64,000 nt of DNA from Muscardinus avellanarius (Eukaryota; Chordata; Mammalia; Rodentia; Gliridae), in NCBI GenBank assembly GCA_963383645.1, contig OY726558.1, positions 184,691,634 through 184,755,633 of the forward strand, read 5' to 3'. Below are positions 55,788 to 64,000 of the stretch, in pieces. The translations under genes and the position numbers were made by a program. How positions within the stretch are numbered: position 1 is the stretch's first letter; every line of letters begins with the position of its first letter. Below the pieces are notes generated by a model. That model ran no database searches. It was given only the letters and a program-made list of their open reading frames with translations, and was not told the DNA's origin.

Positions 55788-56488
55788 GTATTGTAAATTA
55801 GTGCAACCACTTTTGAAAACAGTACGGAGGATCCTCAGAAGAATGGGAACAAGCTTATCCATATGATCCAGCAATACCACTTCTGGGTATCTACCCAAAA
55901 GAATACAAACCAAACTGCCAAACTAATGCATGCATATCTATGTTCATAGCTGTACAATTCACAATTGCCAAACTATGGAACCAGCCAAGATATCCATCAA
56001 CAAATGAATAGATTACAAAATTGTGGGCTATGTACACAATGGAATTTTAGTCAGCCATAAAGAAGAACAAAATTACATCATTTACAGGGAAATGGATGGA
56101 ATTGAAGAACATTATGGTAAGCAAAATTAGTCAGTCTCAAAAAATAACAAATCAGTTGCCCTCCCTAATATGCAGAAGCTAGGGAGAAAATGGGTCATAA
56201 GAGGAGCTTATAGGATAAACTCTAGACAAAGAAGAAAAAACTACAGATGAGCAAATAAAGCACTCTATCTGAGGGGGAAAAGAAGGAAATTCCCTAATGT
56301 ACATGATGTACATTCACAAACATATCAAAGCCAATCACTAAGCCAAACATGAGAAGGAGGGAGGGGGAAAGAATGGGGTGGGGATTGAGTAAGAGCTGAC
56401 TGAGTGCTGTGTGCACATATGCCTTTAGCATCATGTACCCCATTAAGATATATGACTACCATGTACCAATAAACTTAAAAAATAAAAA
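55786..56488 (+). mobile_element. L1 3' end: ORF2 tail plus complete 3' UTR
   Basis: ORF2 end ('tgcaaccacttttgaaaacag' through 'tcagccataaagaagaacaa'), then 'aatatgcagaagctaggg', the purine tract, 'catgtaccaataaac' and an A-rich tail. 5'-truncated and not coding. A useful reference for the other L1 ends in the window. Confidence 0.85.
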
Positions 56489-57960
56489 ATCCAGTGCAGC
56501 ATAAACAAGTACATGAATGGACTACAATGGAGATCTTAAAAGTAGACCTATATAAGCAACCACTCTTTCACAAAAGGGCAAAAGCAATCCAGTGCGGAAA
56601 AGACATATTTTTCAAAAAATGAATTTGGGGTACCTGGTCATACAAGTACAAAACAATGAACATAGACAAAGACCTTTCATTCTTACCCCAAATTAACTCA
56701 TAATGGATTATGGATCTAAATGTAGAACACAAATTGGAACAGAACACAAAGAAAAGCTAGAAAATATTAGGTATGACTATGGATTTTTAGATACAAGACC
56801 AAAGGCATACTTCATGAGAGAAATAATTGATAATCTGGAATTTATTAAAATTAAAAATTCTGCTCCATGAAAGACAGTTCTGAGAATGTGAAGATAAGCC
56901 ACAGACTGAGAGAGAAGATTTTCAAGAGGCAGATCTGATAAAGGAATATTATCCAAAATATACAAATAACTCTTCAGATCCCATAATAAGAAAATGAACA
57001 ACCTTATTTTAAAATGGGCCAAAGCCTTGAGCATATACCTCAACAAAGAAAATACACAGAGTGAAAATAAGCGTATGAAAATATTTTCCATATCATCACT
57101 GCATACCTATTAGAATAGCCAAGATCCATCACACTGGCGAGACCAAAAGCTTAAAAGGACTTGAAATCACAGAGACTCATTCAGTGCTGGAGAAATGCAA
57201 AGTCGTATACCTGCTTTGGAAGAGAGTTTGGTAGTTGTTTACATGACTACACTTACCTACAAATCAGAAATCTTACTCCTAAGTATTTACCCAAAGTATT
57301 TGAAAAAATGTATCTATACCAAAACCTGCATGCTGATGTTTATAGTAGGTTTCTGCATAATTGTCAAAACCTAGAAGCTACCAAAATGTGCTTCAGTGGG
57401 TGAGTGAATAAAGAGTGGTCCATTTGGAGACTAGGGTATCGTTTAGCATTAGAAAAGAACAAGCTGTCAAGCTTGAGTAGGCATGAAGGAGGAAGTAAAG
57501 GCATTTTACTAAGGGAAAGAAGAAAACCAGAAAAGAACAGAGACTGTATGTTTCCAACCGGATGACATTCTAGAAGAGGGAATGCTCTGGGAGTAATAAA
57601 ACATCAGTGGTTGCCAGAAATTAGGGCGATAGGGATAAATGAATAGGTAGGGCACAGATTTTAAGGGGATTGGAACTATTCTGTATGATGCTGTAATGGT
57701 AGCTATACATTATTACAAAGGTCAGCTTCAAATCCACATAATGCACAACACCAAAAGCAATCCTTGATGTAAACTATGGACATTGGAGGATAATTATATG
57801 TAAACATAAATTTCAATAAATGTACCTTTTTGGTACAGCATGTTGATAGAAAGCAAGGCTGTGCTGGAGGTTAGGGGTGCTATATGGAAATTCTACTTTC
57901 TATCTTATTTTGCTGTGAACCTAAAGTGCCCCCCAAAATAAAATCTACTTAAAAGGAAAT
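56489..57960 (+). mobile_element. Old L1 ORF2 C-terminal part and 3' UTR
   Basis: A diverged, different L1 family: 'gggcaaaagcaatccagtgcgg', 'ctggaatttattaaaattaaa' and 'tccatcacactggcgagacc', then a 3' UTR with 'ccagtggttgccagaaatt'-like text at about 57607 and a polyA region near 57940. The frame is broken throughout. Confidence 0.7.
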
Positions 57961-58046
57961 ACAATTCTAAAAGTAGGGCAGGTATAACTTTGAGGAATGA
58001 AATAATTTGTATTAAGTAGTAGAAATTCTGTCACTTAGGTTAATTT

Positions 58047-58272
58047 ATTTTATTTATTTATTTATTTATTTATTTATATATTTATTTTGGTGGTACTGGG
58101 GTTCCTGGAAGCCCTTCTACCTCCGGGCTACACTCCCAGACCTATTTTTACATTTTTATTTGGAAACAGGGTCTCCTAAGCCAGCATGCGCTACTGGCTT
58201 CGAACCTGCGTGATCCTCCTGTCTCTGCCTCCCAAGCACGGGGATTACAAGCGTGCGCCACCACGCCCGACC
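58047..58272 (-). mobile_element. Dimeric B1-ID SINE, younger subtype, antisense, with TSD
   Basis: (TTTA)n tail at the left, B1 start at the right. Flanked by ACTTAGGTTAATTTTA-type repeats (58033 and 58274). Confidence 0.9.
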
Positions 58273-58424
58273 AACTTAGGTTATTTTAATAGAACATTTT
58301 ATATATTTTCATGAATGATTCTATGCCTCTTTAACCTTCTTTCCCCAAAAATCTTATTTTTACTAAAATATAATTTTATTTTTGCTTGTCCAAAAGTATT
58401 TTCCATTTAAGAATATCTTTCTCA

Positions 58425-58535
58425 GCCAGGCGTGGTGGCACATGCTTGTAATCCCAGCATTTGGAGGCTGAGACCAGAGAATTGAGGTTCATGGACAGCC
58501 TCAGTTACTTAGTGAGGCCCTCCACAACTTTATTA
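58425..58535 (+). mobile_element. B1 half of a SINE, 3'-truncated
   Basis: Starts gccaggcgtggtggcaca and stops after 'gtgaggccctccacaact'. The ID half is missing. Confidence 0.8.
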
Positions 58536-58723
58536 TAGTAGAACTTAGTGAACTTCTTTTTTAGTGACTAAAAGAAAGATTAAGCTTTTTTGCTATTCTT
58601 TGACACAATAAGCCTATGAATATTCAACAACCTCAATGGGCCAAATACATGAAGTAAAGCCCTGCAGTGGTATGAATAAGATAGAGATTGGATGAAAAAT
58701 TATGTTTGAAAATATTTATGAAC

Positions 58724-58928
58724 GAGCTGGACCTGATGGTGCATGCTTGTAATCTCAGTACTTGGGAGACTGAATTAAGAGGATCGCAAGTTCGCTGCCA
58801 GACTCAGCAATTTAGTGAGGCCCACTGTAATTAGTGAGATCCTGTTTCAAAATAAAAAATAAAATAGGGCTGGGGGTACAGCTCAAAGGTAAAATGTAGC
58901 CCTAATGCACCCCTGGCTCAGTCCCCAC

Positions 58929-58974
<46 letters not shown>
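58724..58974 (+). mobile_element. Dimeric B1-ID SINE, older subtype, with (CA)n tail
   Basis: Complete element ending 'ctcagtccccactaac', followed by about 21 CA units (58931-58974) in place of an A tail. Confidence 0.85.
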
Positions 58975-58976
<2 letters not shown>

Positions 58977-60379
58977 ACTTAGGTGAACATATACAAATCT
59001 ACTACACTGAATTTATCACCAAGAAGGCTGATTCCTAGACCTATGAGAGTCACAGTGAACAATTAAACATTCCACCAAGGTCATGATAGTGCTTTAGGCA
59101 GCCTTCTGGGAACCTGAACACCTCAGTCACTTTAGCTGAATTTGCCGTTGACCATTCTTAAGGACAGGAAACACTAAGATTTATTTTACACTGTATTAGA
59201 ATGTGTGTGTTTCTCAAAAAAGGTTCTTTGAGAGAAGTCTTATCCCTGCCTGAAGGTATCACTATAGCCGACCTCCAGGGAAAAGAAGTACTAGTTCATC
59301 TCTAATTATTTTATCAAATGTCAACTTTGCCACCTACATGCCCAAATTCTAAAGCGAGCGGGTTGTCTTTCAATCAACAAGATGGAACATCTACACTTGA
59401 CAGATTCTCATCAGAAAACCCATGGAGACAATTACCACTCCACAGAGATAAGGACAAACCAACCATTTATTTCCTGAGAGTCTCTAATACTCCTCTTTTA
59501 TCAGTTCTGATGATAAGAAAAAGATACACATTTCTTATACAAAGGTAACTCTTCCAGTGTCATTATGGCCTCTCAGAATTACACTGTAATGTTGAGCCTC
59601 GCCTTTATCTGAAGAAGTGCGTGACATGGTAATGTCATGTTACTCATAGCTTTGCTTGTTGTCAATACATCATGAGGCTTTATTACAGATTTCTTTCTCA
59701 TTTACAAGGCCATGTGATAAATCCTTCTGAGTTCACAGCAGGACATACTGACCATTTCCAGTGACTGGGCATTCTTTATTAATGGGCTGTATTCAGCTCC
59801 ACACAACCATCTTTTTACTCTGACTGCCCAAAAGCTGAGTGACTTTTGTGCTTGCTTCATTGGGCTTTGTTACTTGCCATCTCTTGCCACCCTGACCTTG
59901 TTTTCATTTTATAAAATTTCACATTATCTTTTCATATTACTAAAACACAGTACGCACTTTATGGCAACAGGTTGTAGGCCTCTGAGCTGAGTAGTTACTA
60001 TGCAGTCATCCTTGGCCCTAGAACACAGAGACAACCTGTCCACATACCAAGGGCTTTGCACATGTATGTTTTTATCATGTTATACCTTTTATGATGTATA
60101 ATTATATGTACCACTTAGGAAAGAAAAAGGCAAATAAGAGATCCTGAAGGAGGCACTTGGAGACATAACATAGCAGGCATCCAAGCAACAACTATCACAA
60201 AATTAAGCACACAGGACAATAGAAATCAATCAATATATGTTTCAGTGAAATAGAGAAGAAAAATGTCCATGGCTTATTATAATAGTATGAGAAGATTTCA
60301 TAAAAATCAGCTACCCATGACTGAATTTATAGTCAAAGGAAAGGAAATCATTATATCAAACAGATAGTTAGACACCTGT
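58975..60379. other. Repeat-poor stretch, no gene called
   Basis: Mostly unique-looking. A short L1-3'-end-like piece ('atgatgtataattatatgtac') lies at 60090-60112. No supported coding frame. Confidence 0.4.
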
Positions 60380-60990
60380 GTGTATTGCAGCACAATTGGC
60401 AAGAGTCAAGCTATGCTGTCAACCAAAGTGTCCATCAATGAATGAATGGGTGAAGAAAATACAATCTATATACACAATGAAATATCATTCAGCCATAAAA
60501 AAGGGATAAAGACCTGACGTTTGTATAAGATGGATGCAACTAGGAGACACTGTGTTCATTGAAAGAGGCCAGGCACAAAAGACAAATAGCACATGTTTTC
60601 AGTTCTATTTGGAAACTTGAAAGATTGATTTCATAGAAGTAGAGACTAAAATAGTATTCACTAGAAGTCAAGAAGAAGAAAAGAGAGATAGGGTAGAAGT
60701 AAGTTGGATAACAGGTACCAAAATACAATTAGATAAAACAAGTAAGTACTAGTGTTCTATGCAATGGTAAGGGAACCATGGTTTATAACAGTTTATTACA
60801 TATCTTGTAGAGAACTAGAAGAGAGCCATTTCAAAGTTTCCTAACATGAGGGAATGATCAGTGTTTAAAGAGTTGGAACTGCTCGTTGCCATGATTTGAT
60901 TCTTACACAGTTTATATACCCAGTTACCAGACTGTACCCCATAAATGTGTATAATTATTATGTGTTAAGGAAAGTAAATTTTTTTTAAAA
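60380..60990 (+). mobile_element. Old L1 3' end
   Basis: ORF2 tail ('aaagtgtccatcaatgaatg', 'attcagccataaaaaaggga') then a 3' UTR with 'gatttcatagaagtagaga' and an end 'ataattattatgtgttaagg' plus an A run. An older family than that at 55786. Confidence 0.7.
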
Positions 60991-63367
60991 AAAAAAAAAA
61001 AGCTCTTAACTGGGTCTAGGAGGACAAGTTGAAATTTGAAATTTGCAAGCAAATATGTTTGTAATGTGTAGTCAGCATGTATCTCAGGAATCAATGCAGA
61101 AAATGTGAAATTCAACATCACTTTTCCAAAACCAAATGCAGCTCATCTGACCTTAGCATTTTCCTTTCTTCTGAACAATTTGATCTCTGGCCTGCAAGCC
61201 CATGAAATGATCTGCTTAGAAGAAATTGGTTCTGGCTTATGTTATATTCCTCTCCATCTATGGTTTGCCTGGATATTGGCTTTGGAAAATTACATGTCAA
61301 GTATTTGATTCTGTTTTATTTTCTTTGCATATTTTTGATGTATTATACCTCCCAGAAGTAATGAATAAAAGGAATACATGATAGTGTCAGGAAGAAGGTA
61401 GACCAGGCCCTGTGGTACCCAGCATCCAATATCCCTCACCTGAGAGGAGCATCCACAGCAGAATGAGCCTGAGGCTTCATCTCCCTGAGCTCTTTCACCC
61501 TCAAGTTAGGGTATAAAAATATGATGCTAAAGATGGCAAAATAATAGTACCAAGATTACTCCAGTCCACTGGAGGTAAGGACTGTAATTTGGGGCCCTGC
61601 CTCAGTAATATTCAAGATGTCTTTAGTACATTTCTTTAATTTAGAATTAAGAAAAATTGTCCAAAACAATAAAAATAGAAAAGGGAATAAGAAATCTGCA
61701 TTTTTGAAAAATAGCATCCCAAGGGAGGCCAATGCAGAGGACCTACCCTTCCAAGAATGGCTGGGTTAAAGTCTGCGTATCAAAGGGGTAGGGGCCTGAT
61801 TTCTTGCTAATCTCTTTATTCCTAGTGCCAACATAGCATATGGTGTAGAGAAAATGTTTAATTTTCAGTGGATGAGTAAACTATATTTCTAAAACTACAC
61901 ACCACCTTCATTGGTTGTTTGTTTCTAGCAAAAGCACTGCCAAATTTGCTCTTTGCTGAAATATTTGGAAAGGTTATCTTTGGATTGTTGTGTTTCTGCA
62001 TTCTCTATAGATCAAGTTTTTTCAATACAAAGCCCACATCAAGCTTTTTCAACCCAAAAAGCCCCAACCTCAACAAAATCTCAGGAAGCAGAATTTGAAC
62101 AGGGAAAGTAATGTTTTATTGGAGCTCTCATTGTTTAGCCTTTGAAAATAGAAGATATAACTCCAAACCAAGGCCCAGGTGAAGTTTTGGGGGGTTTTTT
62201 GTATTTTGTGATCAATTGTAGCATTATCTTTATTTATAAGGAAAATATAGTAAGCAGTTATTTTCTCAGTAAGTTTGTAACTATTAAATACTTAGGTCTA
62301 CAAAGTAAATTTCCCTACATTCTATGAATAAAAACATTTTATAAACAAGCAGAAAATGTTAATAAATGGAGGACAGCAACTCAACATACCAAAATTACAT
62401 CATTAATATCTAAGAAGTAATCTATTCTATAAAATAAGTTATAAAATTTAAAGTAAACTTTGGTGAAATTGCCATACATGAATAACCCGTTATGAAAGAA
62501 ATGTCCATGTAAGTATCCTGAGAATGGTTATTTTTCCAACTTGGTCATATAAATCACTGGGAGGGTAATTAGAATTTCCTCATTTCATAAAGGCTTAGAA
62601 TGAGCCTCCTCTGTATAATCAACCCCTACCATGTTATCTACTAGATAGCTATGTCTGTTTCTCACAACACATGGCCTCTGCTTTCCAACTTTAATTCACA
62701 TAATCTGGTTGTCTGGTTCTGTAAGAATTACAAAAGTCCATTTCAGAAGGGGTAATTGCAGGTGAGTGATATCCAAGACTGAGAAAATGTAGATTATTAG
62801 ATTTAGCAAAATGTTATAGCATGATTCATATTTGCTGATTGTGAAAATGCTTTGGGGAGATTGAATTAGTAGAAAGAAGACCTTTTAGAAGGCTCAGAGA
62901 AAATAATCTCTCAAGAGTATAATTTTGTAACAAATTAAGTTATTTGTGGATCAGAAGGAGCATGTCTAAACATTAATATAATGAAACAAGCAAAAAAGAG
63001 TGGTACATAAGAGTAGAAAGTCAGCCTACAACCAGACTGATTTTGACATTTGACAAGAAATTATTACACTGAAAGTAACCACAAAAATTTAGTATAAATG
63101 TGTTTCCAGTGATTAATTCTGACTAGAATATAACACAATTATCCAGATATTCAGACTAAAGGAAAAATGATAATTTCCCTTAAACAAATTTTTCTGTTAT
63201 TTAGATAATTATTTTGCTGAATTATTATATTTTCTCCACAAAGTTTATAGATTTGCTTTTAGTATAATTGTTTTTTTTTAGTTTTCCTTTTCATTTCATA
63301 AAGCAACATTCATGACCAGAGCCCAAATTATAATATTAAAATTATATTTGTTAAAAATCCTATTTCA
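60991..63367. other. Repeat-poor stretch, no gene called
   Basis: Largely unassigned. A weak L2/MIR-like 3' end is possible at 61795-61880 ('tttattcctagtgccaacat'). The 67-codon plus frame at 61105-61308 overlaps a minus frame and is not supported. Confidence 0.4.
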
Positions 63368-63760
63368 GCTGGGCATGGTGGTGCTTTTTTTTGGGAGGGG
63401 GGTGGTACTGGGGATGGAACCCTTCTGCCTCTGGGCTACACTCCCAGATCTATTTTATATTTTATTTGGAAACAGGGTCTCTTAAGCCAGTGAGGCTGGC
63501 TTCGAACCTGTATGATCCTCTTGTCTCTGCCGCCCAAATGCATTGATGACAAGAGTGTGTCACTATGACTGGCAATGGTAGCACATTTTTGTAATCCCGG
63601 TACTTGAGAGACTGAGACAAGAGGATCACAGGTTCACAGCCAGGCTTAGCTACTTAGTAAGACCTTGTTTCAAAATAAAATATTAAAAAAAATAGGGCTG
63701 ATGGTATAGCTCGGAGGTAGAATGCCTCTGGGTTCCATTCTTAGTACCACAAAAAAAAGA
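63368..63760 (+). mobile_element. Older SINE interrupted by a younger SINE
   Basis: The outer element starts gctgggcatggtggtgc at 63368 and resumes at about 63575 ('atggtagcacatttttgtaat'), ending in an ID half and A tail near 63760. Confidence 0.85.
63386..63572 (-). mobile_element. Younger-subtype SINE inside an older SINE, antisense
   Basis: T run, then 'ggtactggggatggaaccc', then 'aagccagtgaggctggctt'. The flanks 'ggcatggtggtgc' and 'ggcaatggtagca' are the duplicated target. Confidence 0.85.
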
Positions 63761-64000
63761 AAAAATAGAATCCTAGTTTGATGAGTTTTCACTTCAATTA
63801 GCAGTAAGGCATATGCAATGAGATGATTCTTTAATTATTTGGAGTTACTTGCAGGGTAGCAATACTGGCGATGCGAGGAAGTTTGTTGGAACAGGCATGA
63901 ATCTCAACCAAGCTTTATTCCTCCTTCCATAACTGGCCCTGATATTTGGGTCAATATAGCTTAGGCAAAAATAACTCTTCCTGTTTTGTCAGTGACTGCC
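63761..64000. other. No recognisable gene
   Basis: Unassigned end of the window. Confidence 0.4.

Overview
The window is mammalian nuclear DNA. It is AT-rich and gene-poor, and interspersed repeats explain most of the structure. Dispersed dimeric SINEs join a 7SL-derived B1 half to a tRNA-like ID half, and there are many rodent-type L1 3' ends. This points to a rodent of the squirrel-related group (squirrels, mountain beaver, dormice). That placement is an inference from repeat type; I cannot name the species. I found no convincing protein-coding host gene, rRNA or functional tRNA. The open frames that mean something belong to retroelements: L1 ORF1, a gag remnant and an env remnant.

Layout. 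1-5.7 kb: L1 3' end, scattered SINEs, a decayed L1 ORF1 piece and a TG microsatellite. 5.7-12.1 kb: a middle-aged L1 (broken ORF1, internally deleted ORF2) carrying a SINE and, at 7671-10371, a 2.7 kb half-L1 insertion with a 16-bp target-site duplication (TSD). 12.1-13.8 kb: a second half-L1 with an uninterrupted ORF1 frame. 13.8-17 kb: ancient DNA (Tigger-like, old L1) holding a young 2.44 kb endogenous retrovirus at 14243-16684 (two 306-bp LTRs, 6-bp TSD, tRNA-Ile primer site, gag start, env transmembrane part, no pol). 17-29 kb: a large GA/GAA/AAC microsatellite and decayed old L1 with nested SINEs. 29-51 kb: L1 3' ends on both strands, MaLR LTRs, MIR/L2/MER5 relics and SINEs. 51.4-53.9 kb: a 2.48 kb minus-strand composite retroposon, inserted in a SINE with a 15-bp TSD. 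It has a GC-rich ~70-bp repeat, a middle segment, a ~1 kb array of 50-bp units, an L1-like 3' end and an A-rich tail. 54-64 kb: microsatellites, two L1 3' ends back to back, more SINEs and long repeat-poor stretches.

The main interest is the set of young non-autonomous elements: the composite VNTR retroposon (organised like SVA/LAVA), the two ORF1-only half-L1s that leave the L1 sequence at the same base, and the short ERV. Each carries marks of mobilisation or proviral integration, and each lacks the polymerase it needs. They presumably depended on L1 ORF2 (the first two) or on a helper retrovirus (the third).

Boundaries were read by eye. Repeat family names are recognition calls that need a RepeatMasker/Dfam run to confirm.
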